From the NCBI GenBank assembly GCA_963734015.1, contig CAVTFG010000003.1, positions 127,518-191,517 on the forward strand: 64,000 nt of DNA. Reading direction: 5' to 3'. Under the pieces are notes generated by a model. That model was not told where the DNA came from. It ran no database searches and saw only the letters and a program-made list of their open reading frames with translations. The position numbers and the translations under genes are program-made. This DNA comes from JALZKA01 sp963734015 (GTDB lineage: Bacteria > Actinomycetota > Thermoleophilia > Solirubrobacterales > 70-9). Each line of letters begins with the position of its first letter. Position 1 is the stretch's first letter. This document shows positions 1-11,155 of the stretch, piece after piece.

Positions 1-1439
1 TCAGCCGCGGCTCGTTCCGCGCCAAGGGCGAGGTCCTCGAGGTCTGGAACGCGTACATGGAGTCGGCCTACCGCGTGAACCTGTTCGGGGACGAGATCGA
101 GTCGATCCACCATTTCGACCCCCTCACGGGCGAGATCTTCGACGAGATCGACCACGTCGCGGTCTGGCCCGCCACCCACTACGTCACCGAGAAGGAGTCC
201 ATGGAGCGTGGGATCCAGGAGATCAAGGAGGAGCTCCACGAGCGGGTCTCCTGGTTCGAGGAGCGGGGCAAGCTGCTCGAGGCGCACCGTCTCCAGCAGC
301 GCACCGAGTACGACCTGGAGATGCTGCGGGAGCTGGGGTTCGCGTCGGGGATCGAGAACTACTCGCGGATCTTCGACGGGCGGGAGCCCGGGTCGCCTCC
401 GCACACGCTCATGGACTACTTCCCGGACGACTTCGTCTGCTTCGTCGACGAGTCGCACCAGACGATCCCGCAGATCGGCGGGATGTACGAGGGGGACCAC
501 TCGCGCAAGAAGACGCTGATCGACCACGGCTTCCGGCTGCCGTCGGCGGCCGACAACCGCCCGCTCAAGTTCGGCGAGTTCGTCGACCGGATCAACCAGA
601 TCGTGATGGTGTCCGCCACGCCGGGCGATTACGAGCGCTCCGAGTCGTCGCGGATCGCCGAGCAGATCGTGCGGCCGACCGGCATCGTCGACCCGGAGGT
701 CGAGGTGCGCGAGACCCGCAACCAGGTGGACGACCTGATGAACGAGGTGAAGCGCCGGGCCGATGACGGCGAGCGCACCCTGGTCACGACCCTGACCAAG
801 AAGATGGCCGAGGACCTCACGGGCTATCTGCTCGAGCACGGGTTCCGCGTTCGCTACCTGCATTCGGAGGTGGACACGCTCGAGCGGATCCAGATCATCC
901 GCGACCTCCGGCTCGGTGAGTACGACGTGCTGGTGGGCGTGAACCTGCTGCGCGAGGGCCTCGACCTGCCGGAGGTCTCACTGGTCGCGATCCTGGACGC
1001 TGACAAGGAGGGCTTCCTCAGGGGTGAGACGAGCCTGATCCAGACGATCGGCCGGGCGGCCCGGAACGTGAAGGGCCGCGTCCTGATGTACGCGGACAAG
1101 GAGACCCAGGCGATGCGAGTCGCGATCGCGGAGACCGATCGCCGGCGCGAGATCCAGATCGCCTACAACCGTGAGCACGGGATCACGCCGGAGACCGTCC
1201 AGAAGGGCATCTCCGAGATCTCGGAGTTCCTCTCGATGGAGTCGAAGTCGTCGCCGCGCACCAGGCGCCGCGTGCGCGCCGATCAGGAGGTCGCGAGCCC
1301 GGAGGATCTCGAGAAGCTGATCGTGGAGCTCGAGGAGGAGATGCTCGCGTCCGCGGACGAGCTGCGCTTCGAGGAGGCCGCGCGGATCCGCGACGAGCTC
1401 AAGGAGCTGCGGCGGGACCTGGAGAGCCTTCGGGCGTAG
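1..1439 (+). CDS. uvrB: UvrABC system protein B, C-terminal part (5' end outside window)
   Basis: DNA damage-recognition helicase-like subunit of UvrABC nucleotide excision repair; it is loaded by UvrA and recruits UvrC. The open frame runs in from base 3 (no start in the window), giving about 479 residues of a family usually near 670, so roughly the first 190 residues including Walker A are missing. Visible are the UvrB signature FGDEIESIHHFDPLTGE, the helicase motifs LREGLDLPEVSLV and QTIGRAARN, and the C-terminal UVR motif (LRFEEAARIRDELKELR) that binds UvrC. The last 41 bases overlap, tail to tail, the permease gene on the other strand. uvrA lies about 7 kb downstream on the same strand. 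Confidence 0.97.
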   Translation, partial: SRGSFRAKGEVLEVWNAYMESAYRVNLFGDEIESIHHFDPLTGEIFDEIDHVAVWPATHYVTEKESMERGIQEIKEELHERVSWFEERGKLLEAHRLQQRTEYDLEMLRELGFASGIENYSRIFDGREPGSPPHTLMDYFPDDFVCFVDESHQTIPQIGGMYEGDHSRKKTLIDHGFRLPSAADNRPLKFGEFVDRINQIVMVSATPGDYERSESSRIAEQIVRPTGIVDPEVEVRETRNQVDDLMNEVKRRADDGERTLVTTLTKKMAEDLTGYLLEHGFRVRYLHSEVDTLERIQIIRDLRLGEYDVLVGVNLLREGLDLPEVSLVAILDADKEGFLRGETSLIQTIGRAARNVKGRVLMYADKETQAMRVAIAETDRRREIQIAYNREHGITPETVQKGISEISEFLSMESKSSPRTRRRVRADQEVASPEDLEKLIVELEEEMLASADELRFEEAARIRDELKELRRDLESLRA

Positions 1440-2493
1440 CCAGCTCCGAAGCGGCGACCACGCCCTTCTTCGCCTCGAGCGGCTTGACCCAGAGCTCGTC
1501 GATCAGGATCACGATTGCCGAGATGATCGGCACGGCCACGAACAGGCCGACGAATCCGAACAGCTGGCCGACCAGCACGACCCCGATCGCGATCAGCGCG
1601 GGGTGGAGCTTGACGCGCTGGGCCATCACCAGCGGGATGATCACGTTGCTCTCGACCTGTTGGACGACGATGTAGACGATCAGTGCCGCGAGCGCCGTGC
1701 CGGGGCTCTCGGCGAGGGCGAAGAGCACGACCGGGATCGCGCCCAGGATCGCCCCGAAGTACGGGATGACCACCAGCAGCGCGGAGAAGACGGCGAAGAA
1801 GATCGCGAAATCGAGCCCGATCAGGGTCAGACCCACGTAGAGCAGGACCCCGGTGACGAGCATGTCGACCAGAACGCCCTCCAGCCAGCCGACCCACGCG
1901 TCACGAAGGCGCCGGGTGAGGTGGCGGACCGCGTCGCGCCGCGCGGGCGGGAACAGCGACACCAGCCCGTCCACGAGCGGGTCCGGGCGCACGGCGATAA
2001 AGAACGCGGTGAGCAGCATGAACGTGAGCGCGCCGAGCACGCCGACCACGCTGAGCCCGATCGAAGTGATCGGGTCGATCAGCGTCTCCGGCTCCTCGAC
2101 GTAGCGCTCGAGGAAGTCCTGGACGCTGTTCCCGACCTCGGTCGGGTTCGCGCCGATCAGGTCGCCGACGAGCTCCTCGAGATCCTCGACCGTCGCCGGC
2201 ACCTCGTCCACGAACTGCTCGGCCTCGTCGATGAACGGGGGCACGATCAGGGCGATCACAACGGCGAGCGCACCGAGTCCGGCCAGCACCGCCGCGAACG
2301 CCCCGATTGGCCGCGGGACGCCCCGGCGCTCCAGTTGGTCGGCGACCAGGGAGAGCGGGATCGAGATGATCACCGTCACGAGGATCGCCACGACCAGCGT
2401 GATCAGCTGCTGGAAGAGGAGGCCGAAGACGAGCAGTCCCGCTGCGAGGAAGACAGCGCGGTAGGCGACCGGGACGTGTCCGTAGAGGGGCAT
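1399..2493 (-). CDS. AI-2E family (PerM-like) membrane permease
   Basis: 364-residue polytopic membrane protein of the AI-2E/UPF0118 family, whose members include autoinducer exporters and Na+/H+ antiporter-like proteins; the substrate cannot be told here. Hydrophobic segments lie near residues 10-45, 65-90, 150-175 and in a C-terminal cluster (about 215-340), with the usual soluble loop in between carrying an acidic stretch (FVDEVPATVEDLEELVGDL). The ATG at 2493 follows a good GGGAGG Shine-Dalgarno. The 3' end runs 41 bases into the end of uvrB on the opposite strand, so the last residues are encoded antisense to the UvrB UVR motif. It stands next to, but is separated by 33 bases from, the response regulator gene and could be the last gene of that operon. 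Confidence 0.9.
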   Translation of the reverse strand: MPLYGHVPVAYRAVFLAAGLLVFGLLFQQLITLVVAILVTVIISIPLSLVADQLERRGVPRPIGAFAAVLAGLGALAVVIALIVPPFIDEAEQFVDEVPATVEDLEELVGDLIGANPTEVGNSVQDFLERYVEEPETLIDPITSIGLSVVGVLGALTFMLLTAFFIAVRPDPLVDGLVSLFPPARRDAVRHLTRRLRDAWVGWLEGVLVDMLVTGVLLYVGLTLIGLDFAIFFAVFSALLVVIPYFGAILGAIPVVLFALAESPGTALAALIVYIVVQQVESNVIIPLVMAQRVKLHPALIAIGVVLVGQLFGFVGLFVAVPIISAIVILIDELWVKPLEAKKGVVAASELATPEGSPGPAAAP

Positions 2494-2526
2494 GACCTCC
2501 CTGCTACCCCGAAAGGGCCTCGGTCC

Positions 2527-3171
2527 TCAGGCGTCCAGGAAGCGCAACACGGCGAGCACCCGCCGGTGATCGTCGGGCGCGGGCGGGAGGTCGAGCTTCG
2601 AGAAGATCGAGGTGACGTGCTTCTCGACGGCGCGCTCGGTCACGACCATGCTCTCGGCGACCGCGGCGTTGGAGCGTCCCTGGGCCATGAGCTCCAGGAC
2701 CTCGCGCTCGCGCTCGGTCAGGCCTTCGAGCGGGTCGCTGCCGTCCGCGCGGCCGAGCATCGCTGACACGACCTGGGGGTCGAGCGCGGAGCCGCCGCCC
2801 GCCACACGCCTCACGGCCTCGACGAACCCCTCGACGTCGGCGACGCGGTCCTTCAGGAGATAGCCCAGGCCGGCCGCGTCATCGGCCAGGAGCTCGCGCG
2901 CGTACGCCTCCTCCACATCTTGGGAGAGCACGAGCACGCCGGTCGCCGGCAGCTCGCTCCGGATCTGCCGGGCGGCGCGCAGGCCCTCGTCGGTGTGGTC
3001 CGGCGGCATCCGGACGTCGACGATCGCGACGTCGGGCTTGTGCGCCCGGGTCTTGCGCAGGAGCTCCTCGCCGTCGCCGGCCTGGCCGACGACCTCCATC
3101 TCGTGTTCGGCGAGCAGGCGAGCCAGGCCCTCACGGAGCAGCACTGAGTCTTCGGCAATGACGACACGCAT
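2527..3171 (-). CDS. NarL/LuxR-family DNA-binding response regulator
   Basis: 214-residue two-component output regulator. The N-terminal receiver (about 1-120) shows the acidic pair ED near residue 7, the phospho-acceptor Asp in VAIVDVRMPP near residue 52 and the conserved Lys in LLKDRV. The C-terminal LuxR helix-turn-helix begins at LTEREREVLELMAQG and ends with TERAVEKHVTSIFSKL. It lies 24 bases downstream of the histidine kinase gene and is most likely its direct partner. Targets are unknown; the divergent MMPL transporter at 5152 is a reasonable guess. Confidence 0.93.
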   Translation of the reverse strand: MRVVIAEDSVLLREGLARLLAEHEMEVVGQAGDGEELLRKTRAHKPDVAIVDVRMPPDHTDEGLRAARQIRSELPATGVLVLSQDVEEAYARELLADDAAGLGYLLKDRVADVEGFVEAVRRVAGGGSALDPQVVSAMLGRADGSDPLEGLTEREREVLELMAQGRSNAAVAESMVVTERAVEKHVTSIFSKLDLPPAPDDHRRVLAVLRFLDA

Positions 3172-3195
3172 CGCCCAGCAAGGTAGCGCGCGGGT

Positions 3196-4662
3196 CTACG
3201 GAAGCGGGATGCGCGCGTGGACCGCGGTGCCCGTGCCGGGGTGCGTCTCGACCTCGAGCTCGCCGTCCAGAGCCTGGACGCGGTCCGTGAGGCCTCGCAG
3301 TCCCGAGCCTTCCGGGTCGGCTCCGCCCTCGCCCGAATCGCTGACCTCGACGTGCAGTGCCCCACTTCGTTGCGCGACGCTCACCTCGGCCTCGGTGGCG
3401 CCGGAATGCCGCACCACGTTCGTCAGCGCCTCGGCGACGACGAAATAGGCAGCCGATTCCACCGGAGGCGGGATCTCGCCGTTCAGCGAGTGGCGGAGCG
3501 CGACGTCGACCGGCGCGCGCTTCACGAGCGCGTCCAGCGCGGCGCCGAGGCCGCGGTCGGTGAGGATCGCGGGGTGGATGCCCCGCGCCAGCTCGCGGAG
3601 CTCGTCGGTCGCCAGCGCGAGCTCCTCCGATGCCTCGTCGAGGAGCGCGGCCGCCTGCGCGGGGTCCTGCTCGAGCCGATCGCGCGCAAGCCGGAGGGAT
3701 AGCGCGAGGCTGACGAGCCGCTGTTGCGCTCCGTCGTGGAGGTCGCGCTCGAGCTGTTGCCGCGCATCGTCGGCGGCGCTGACGATCCGGGCGCGCGAGG
3801 CGCGCAGCTCCTCGTAGCGCGCCTGGAGCTCGGCGTCGAGGCGGACGTTCTCCTCGGCGACCTCGTCGGCCGCCGAGAGCTTCGATCGCAGCAGGCCGTA
3901 GAGGAACGCGTACGGCACCGACGCGAGCGGGAAGACGGCCAGGAAGTAGATCGCCTCCTGCAGCGACTCCTTGCCGACGAGCCCGGTGAAGACGAGCGAG
4001 AGGAAGAAGACGAGCGTCACGACCGCGGCCCAGAGGGTGGGGCCGAGGGTCCGCCGGGTCTCGCGATCGGCCCGTCGCCAACGTCCGACGGCAAGCTTCA
4101 CCGTCCACGCCAGGATCACCACGCCGGCCGCGTTGGCGACCCCGAACAGCAGGTTCGAGAGGCTCTCGTTGTCCGCGATGAGGATCGGGTTGGCGGGGCA
4201 GGCGCCCGTGCAGACGCTCTCGTTGGTCGTGTCCGCGAAGAGCCACGGGATGGGCATGTAGACGACGGTCACGACGTAGGTGGCGATCACGAGCCCCTTC
4301 GCCAGCCGTCCCTCGAGCCGGCCGCTCGGGAACGAGAGCACCATGTGGATCAGGATCCCGATCGGGAGCGAGCCCAGGATGGCGCCCGCGATGAACAGGC
4401 CGGGCAGGTTCGCGAACGAGAGGGAGCTCAGGAACCAGGTGAACCCGACCGCGGTCATCAGGGCCCCGATGCGGTTCGAGGGTCGCCGGTACCAGGCGAA
4501 CAGGCCGGTCCCGATGAACGACCAGCCGATCAGCAGGACCAGCACGGCGTTCACGCCCTTGTTCTCCGCGTGGTCGCTGGAGTCGACGGCCGCGAGGCTC
4601 AGCAGACCGAGGACGAGCCCGGCGATCCCCAGCCCGATCAGGGCCGCGCGCAGCGACTTCAA
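3196..4662 (-). CDS. NarX/LiaS-type membrane sensor histidine kinase
   Basis: 488-residue sensor kinase. The N-terminal half holds about seven to eight hydrophobic segments (to about residue 255) with an extracytoplasmic loop containing two Cys (VCTGACPAN). It is followed by a coiled-coil linker, a HisKA_3 dimerisation domain with the phospho-acceptor His in ERDLHDGAQQR, and an HATPase domain with N box EALTNVVRHS and G box GSGLRGLTDR. This architecture is typical of Gram-positive envelope-stress or redox kinases. The start codon overlaps the stop of the upstream receiver gene by four bases (ATGA), so the three genes form one translationally coupled operon. Confidence 0.93.
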   Translation of the reverse strand: MKSLRAALIGLGIAGLVLGLLSLAAVDSSDHAENKGVNAVLVLLIGWSFIGTGLFAWYRRPSNRIGALMTAVGFTWFLSSLSFANLPGLFIAGAILGSLPIGILIHMVLSFPSGRLEGRLAKGLVIATYVVTVVYMPIPWLFADTTNESVCTGACPANPILIADNESLSNLLFGVANAAGVVILAWTVKLAVGRWRRADRETRRTLGPTLWAAVVTLVFFLSLVFTGLVGKESLQEAIYFLAVFPLASVPYAFLYGLLRSKLSAADEVAEENVRLDAELQARYEELRASRARIVSAADDARQQLERDLHDGAQQRLVSLALSLRLARDRLEQDPAQAAALLDEASEELALATDELRELARGIHPAILTDRGLGAALDALVKRAPVDVALRHSLNGEIPPPVESAAYFVVAEALTNVVRHSGATEAEVSVAQRSGALHVEVSDSGEGGADPEGSGLRGLTDRVQALDGELEVETHPGTGTAVHARIPLP

Positions 4663-4994
4663 GGCAGGAGCTCCGTGATGGCCCGGCCGGAGAGCCGGTC
4701 CTTGGGGATGAACCCGAGCGCCTCCCCGCCGCTCTCGACGTCGTCGCGACTGGAGATCAGGAGGACGGCGAGCTTGCGCTCCGTCCCCAGGCGCTCGGCC
4801 AGATCACGGCCGTCGCAGTCGGGCAACCCCACGTCCACGAGGACCAGGTCGGGTCTCAGCTCGCGCGCCGCGGCCAGCGCCTCCGCGCCGTCGGCGGCCT
4901 CGCCGACGACCTCGAAGCCGTCGCATTCGAGCATGCGCCGGGCGCTGGCCCGGAAGCCAGCGTGGTCATCGACGATCAAGACTCGCTGCCCCAC
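4659..4994 (-). CDS. Single-domain response regulator (receiver only)
   Basis: About 111 residues forming one CheY-like receiver: VLIVDDHAGF at the start, phospho-acceptor Asp in LVLVDVGLPD, Thr/Ser-region LLISSRDD and Lys in GFIPKDRL. There is no output domain. I chose the GTG at 4994, which begins just before the receiver; the open frame extends upstream through non-conserved sequence. It is first in the operon and overlaps the kinase start (ATGA). A lone receiver beside a kinase and a full LuxR regulator may act as a phosphate sink or as a modulator of the kinase; this is inference. Confidence 0.85.
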   Translation of the reverse strand: MGQRVLIVDDHAGFRASARRMLECDGFEVVGEAADGAEALAAARELRPDLVLVDVGLPDCDGRDLAERLGTERKLAVLLISSRDDVESGGEALGFIPKDRLSGRAITELLP

Positions 4995-5046
4995 ACATGG
5001 ATTGTCGCCCAACGGGACGAATGTGCCAATACGGGTACCGCCTTCC

Positions 5047-5070
5047 GCCGGTGTGGATAACCGCACCGGC
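5047..5070. promoter_or_regulatory. Dyad symmetry between two-component operon and MMPL gene
   Basis: A 9-bp inverted repeat (GCCGGTGTG / CGCACCGGC, one G-U if read as RNA) with a 6-base spacer lies in the 157-base divergent intergenic region, 53 bases from the regulator operon start and about 80 bases from the transporter start. Its position suits a shared operator; the binding protein is unknown. Confidence 0.4.
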
Positions 5071-5151
5071 AAACACAGGAAAACACCATTGGTCCCGGGC
5101 TGCTCCCCGCTGAGAATGGCTGCGATGACCACGGAACTCGAAGGAGGGGCG

Positions 5152-7425
5152 ATGAAGCCCAAGGGAATCGCGGCTCGCGCAGGTCGCTGGAGCTCGGAGC
5201 ACCGGTTCAAGGCGATCTCGATCTGGCTGGTCTTCGTCGCGCTCGCCGTCTTCGCCGGCGGCGCCGTCGGCACCGAGACGCTCACGGACGAGGAATACGG
5301 CGTCGGCGAGTCGCAGCAGGCCGATATCGCCCTTGCCAATGGCTTTACCGACGCGGCCGACGAGACCGTCCTGATCCAGGGCTCCAGCGCCGAGAGCCCG
5401 GAGTTCCGCGCCGCCGTCGATCAGCTGATCACCGAGCTGGAGGGGACCGAGAACGTCGAGAACGTCGTCAGCCCCTACGACCAGCGCGGATCGATCTCCG
5501 AGAACGGGCAGGCGGCCCTCCTCACCTACGAGATTCCCGAGCCTCCCGAGGACGGCGACGAGACCGTCGAGGACCTCGTCGAGGCTCCCGAGGCCACGAT
5601 CGAGCGCGTCGCGGGTGAGAACCCGGAAGTCGAGATCGGCTTCTTCGGCGATGCGAGCGCCTCGAAGGCGCTCTCCGAGTCGTTCGAGGAGGACTTCCAG
5701 CGCGCCGAGGTGACGTCGCTGCCGATCACCCTGATCATTCTCGTGCTGGCGTTCGGCGCGCTCGTTGCCGCGTTCGTCCCGCTGCTCCTGGCGGCGACCG
5801 CGGTCGCCGCCGCCATCGGCCTGCTCGGCCCGCTGAGCCAGATCTGGCCGATCGACGAAGCCGCGTCCTCGGTGGTGCTCCTGATCGGGCTGGCCGTGGG
5901 TGTGGACTACGCGCTGTTCTACCTGCGGCGCGAGCGCGAGGAGCGCGCGCGCGGCCGCGGCTCGAAGGCCGCGCTGGAAGCGGCGGCGGCCACCTCCGGC
6001 CGGGCCGTGCTCGTGTCCGGAGTCACCGTGGCGACCGCGATGGCGGGCATGTACTTCGCCGGCGCGGCCACGTTCGAGTCGTTCGCGACCGGCACCATCT
6101 TGGTGGTGGCGATCGCCGTGCTCGGATCGCTCACCGTGCTGCCGGCGGTCCTGTCGAAGCTGGGTGACCGCGTCAACAAGGGCCGGGTGCCGTTCCTGAC
6201 CCGGCCGGAGGAGCGCGCGGCGCGCGAGTCCCGGTTCTGGGGCGCGATTCTCGACCGGGTCCTCCGCAGGCCGTGGATCGCCGGCGGGTTGGCCGTGACA
6301 GTCCTCCTCGTGATGGCGATCCCCGTGACGGGCCTGAAGATGCAGGTGCCCGGCATCGACACCCTGCCCCGCGACCTGGAGGTCATGCAGACCTATGACG
6401 ACATCCAGGCCTCGTTCCCGGGCGACCAGATCCCGGCGACCGTCGTGGTCGAAACCGGCGACGCGAGCCGGGCCGAGATCACCGCCGGCATCGAGGAGCT
6501 CGAGCAGGCGGTTGCCGCCGATCCCGAGCTGTTCGTCGGCGAGCCGACCGTCGAGGTCAGCGACGACGGAAGCGTCGTCCAGGTCGACGTGCCGATCGCC
6601 GGCGACGGCGCCAATGACGCGTCGTACGCGGCGCTCGCGGAGCTCCGCGAGAACGTGATCCCCGAGACGATCGGGACGGTCGCGGGCACCGAGGTCAACG
6701 TGACCGGCATCACGGCCGGCTCCGAGGACTTCAACCAGATCATGGAGGAGCGGGTCCCGATCGTGTTCGCGTTCGTCCTCGGGATGGCGTTCCTGCTCCT
6801 GCTGGCGACGTTCCGGTCGCTCGTGATCCCGATCAAGGCGATCGTGCTCAACCTGCTTTCGGTTGGCGCCGCCTACGGGCTCGTCGTCTGGATCTTCCAG
6901 GACGGCCACTTCGAATCGCTGCTGGGCTTCGAGTCCACGGGCGCGGTGACGTCGTGGTTGCCGCTGTTCCTGTTCGTGATCCTGTTCGGCCTCTCGATGG
7001 ACTACCACGTGTTCATCCTGAGCCGGATCCGGGAGGCGTACGACCGTGGCCTCGCCACCGGCGACGCCGTCGGCGCGGGAATCAAGAGCACGGCGTCGGT
7101 CGTGACCGCCGCGGCGGTGGTGATGATCGCCGTGTTCGCGATCTTCGCGACGCTGTCCTCGATCGAGTTCAAGCAGTTCGGAGTGGGCCTGGCCGCCGCG
7201 ATCCTGATCGACGCGACGATCATCCGCGGCGTTCTGCTCCCGGCGACGATGAAGTTGCTGGGCGACTGGAACTGGTACCTGCCGAAGTGGCTCGAGTGGC
7301 TGCCGGAGTCCAGGTTCGAGGGCGTGGCGGAGCCGATGCCCGCGGATCCCGAGTACGACGGTGCCCGTTCGAACGGCGGCGACACCGACGAGCACCAGCT
7401 ACCCCGCGAGACCGTCCGGTCATAG
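5152..7425 (+). CDS. MMPL/RND family transporter
   Basis: About 757-residue exporter of the actinobacterial MMPL family (RND superfamily), a proton-driven transporter of lipids or hydrophobic compounds in the cytoplasmic membrane. It has two repeats, each with one membrane helix, a large extracytoplasmic domain and five further helices. The characteristic motifs GLAVGVDYALFYLRRERE (first half) and GLSMDYHVFILSRIREAYDRG-like sequence (second half) are present. The ATG at 5152 follows AAGGAGG at 5141; the frame is open much further upstream but only as an antisense shadow of the kinase gene. It is transcribed divergently from the two-component operon across a dyad, so regulation by that system is plausible. 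Substrate unknown. Confidence 0.92.
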   Translation: MKPKGIAARAGRWSSEHRFKAISIWLVFVALAVFAGGAVGTETLTDEEYGVGESQQADIALANGFTDAADETVLIQGSSAESPEFRAAVDQLITELEGTENVENVVSPYDQRGSISENGQAALLTYEIPEPPEDGDETVEDLVEAPEATIERVAGENPEVEIGFFGDASASKALSESFEEDFQRAEVTSLPITLIILVLAFGALVAAFVPLLLAATAVAAAIGLLGPLSQIWPIDEAASSVVLLIGLAVGVDYALFYLRREREERARGRGSKAALEAAAATSGRAVLVSGVTVATAMAGMYFAGAATFESFATGTILVVAIAVLGSLTVLPAVLSKLGDRVNKGRVPFLTRPEERAARESRFWGAILDRVLRRPWIAGGLAVTVLLVMAIPVTGLKMQVPGIDTLPRDLEVMQTYDDIQASFPGDQIPATVVVETGDASRAEITAGIEELEQAVAADPELFVGEPTVEVSDDGSVVQVDVPIAGDGANDASYAALAELRENVIPETIGTVAGTEVNVTGITAGSEDFNQIMEERVPIVFAFVLGMAFLLLLATFRSLVIPIKAIVLNLLSVGAAYGLVVWIFQDGHFESLLGFESTGAVTSWLPLFLFVILFGLSMDYHVFILSRIREAYDRGLATGDAVGAGIKSTASVVTAAAVVMIAVFAIFATLSSIEFKQFGVGLAAAILIDATIIRGVLLPATMKLLGDWNWYLPKWLEWLPESRFEGVAEPMPADPEYDGARSNGGDTDEHQLPRETVRS

Positions 7426-7480
7426 TGAGGCGGAGTCCGAAGGACGAAGCCGAGCCCCGCCGTCGTTGAGGCGGCGGACC
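7425..7480 (+). repeat. Family 2 junction element, copy 1 (mini-ORF 7425-7469)
   Basis: Starts inside the stop codon of the MMPL gene (the G of TAG is the first base of GTG). Reads as a 14-codon ORF, MRRSPKDEAEPRRR. It shares about 45 aligned bases with the copies at 33193 and 35756, including TGAGGCGGAG, the hairpin GTCC-GAA-GGAC and GCCGTYGTTG. The segments GGCGG, CCGCC and GGCGG allow two mutually exclusive stems. Here it does not bridge to a following gene: a terminator-like hairpin comes next. Confidence 0.6.
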
Positions 7481-7504
7481 TACCCCCGGGGACTGGGCGG
7501 AAAG

Positions 7505-7535
7505 AGCGCGGCGCCGCGATTCGCGGCGCCGCGCT
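7505..7535 (+). terminator. Strong hairpin after MMPL gene
   Basis: 15-bp perfect inverted repeat (AGCGCGGCGCCGCGA and complement) around one central base, followed by TTC rather than a long T run. It probably ends the MMPL transcript before the promoter of the next gene. Confidence 0.6.
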
Positions 7536-7548
7536 TTCACTTGCGCGG

Positions 7549-7554
7549 TACCGT
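7549..7554 (+). promoter_or_regulatory. Candidate -10 element TACCGT
   Basis: TAnnnT hexamer seven bases before the ATG at 7562, implying a leaderless or near-leaderless mRNA. Confidence 0.45.
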
Positions 7555-7561
7555 CTGAGGC

Positions 7562-8173
7562 ATGGATGCCGAGAAGCTGGTCCAGGATCTGAGCGAACGG
7601 GTGCGCGATGCGCTCACGCAGGCCGATGACCGCGCACGAGAGATCGTCGGTGAGGCGGAGGAGCGGGCGCGGAAGCTCGTGGCCGACGCCGAGGCCGAGG
7701 CGAAGCGGATCCGCCACCGCGCCGAAGTGGAGGCCGACGAGCGGCTCGCGAAGGTGCGCGAGGCGCTGAGCGGGCTCGAGGGTGCGCTGGGCGCCGGCGC
7801 GGCGAAGGCCGAGGTCGATCCCCGGCCGCCGCAGGTGCCGGAGCCCACCCCGCAGCCGATGCCCGAGCCCACCCCGCCCGCCGAGCCCGAGCCGATGCCG
7901 CCCGCCGAGCCCGAGCCGATGCCGCCGGAGCCCGAGATCGCGCCCCCGCCACCGCCGCAGCCCGACCGCGACGCCCCGGCCGCCGAGCCGGCCGGCGCAG
8001 CGGTCAACGGCGGCGCGGAGAGGGGGGACGAGATCGGGGCTCGGATCGTCGCCACGAAGATGGCGCTCGACGGCTCGTCGCGCGACGAGATCGCCGCGCA
8101 CGTCGCCGAGCACTACGAGGTCGCGGAGCCCGAGGAGCTCCTCGACTTCGTGATGTCGCGCGCCAAGCGCTAG
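7562..8173 (+). CDS. Coiled-coil, proline-rich conserved hypothetical protein
   Basis: 203 residues in three parts. Residues 1-75 form a charged Ala/Glu/Arg-rich coiled coil resembling the stalk of ATP synthase b or DivIVA-like proteins (AEERARKLVADAEAEAKR). Residues 85-140 are a proline/glutamate linker containing a perfect 24-bp tandem duplication (PAEPEPMP twice, 7877-7924). Residues 155-203 form a compact helical domain (GARIVATKMALDGSSRDEIAAH) that looks like a small dimerisation or subunit-binding domain. Seven bases separate a TACCGT -10 from the ATG. No specific function is recognised; a scaffolding or septal role would fit the architecture but is inference. Confidence 0.8.
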   Translation: MDAEKLVQDLSERVRDALTQADDRAREIVGEAEERARKLVADAEAEAKRIRHRAEVEADERLAKVREALSGLEGALGAGAAKAEVDPRPPQVPEPTPQPMPEPTPPAEPEPMPPAEPEPMPPEPEIAPPPPPQPDRDAPAAEPAGAAVNGGAERGDEIGARIVATKMALDGSSRDEIAAHVAEHYEVAEPEELLDFVMSRAKR

Positions 8174-8206
8174 GCCAGTTCGGACGGGAACAGCCGTTCG
8201 CGTCCC

Positions 8207-8212
8207 TACACT
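8207..8212 (+). promoter_or_regulatory. Candidate -10 element TACACT of uvrA
   Basis: TACACT lies seven bases before the GTG start of uvrA and there is no Shine-Dalgarno, so uvrA is probably transcribed as a leaderless mRNA. Confidence 0.5.
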
Positions 8213-8219
8213 GCTCTGA

Positions 8220-11102
<2,883 letters not shown>

Positions 11103-11106
11103 GCGC

Positions 11107-11134
11107 GACGAGAGGCGCCGCGGCGCCTCTCGTC
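11107..11134. terminator. Bidirectional hairpin between uvrA and convergent gene
   Basis: Perfect 14-bp inverted repeat (GACGAGAGGCGCCG and its complement, no spacer), five bases after the uvrA stop and 22 bases from the end of the convergent repeat-protein gene. No T run, so termination is inferred from position. Confidence 0.6.
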
Positions 11135-11155
11135 CCAACGCCTATGCCGCGAGGG

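Noticed and set aside
3724..5151. Forward open frame running continuously into the MMPL gene from inside the kinase gene
   Set aside because: The translated upstream part is non-protein-like and antisense to the kinase; the ATG at 5152 has a Shine-Dalgarno and begins the conserved domain.
4966..7395. About 800-codon minus-strand open frame opposite the MMPL gene
   Set aside because: Composition is that of an antisense shadow (His/Arg/Asp-rich), with no domain.
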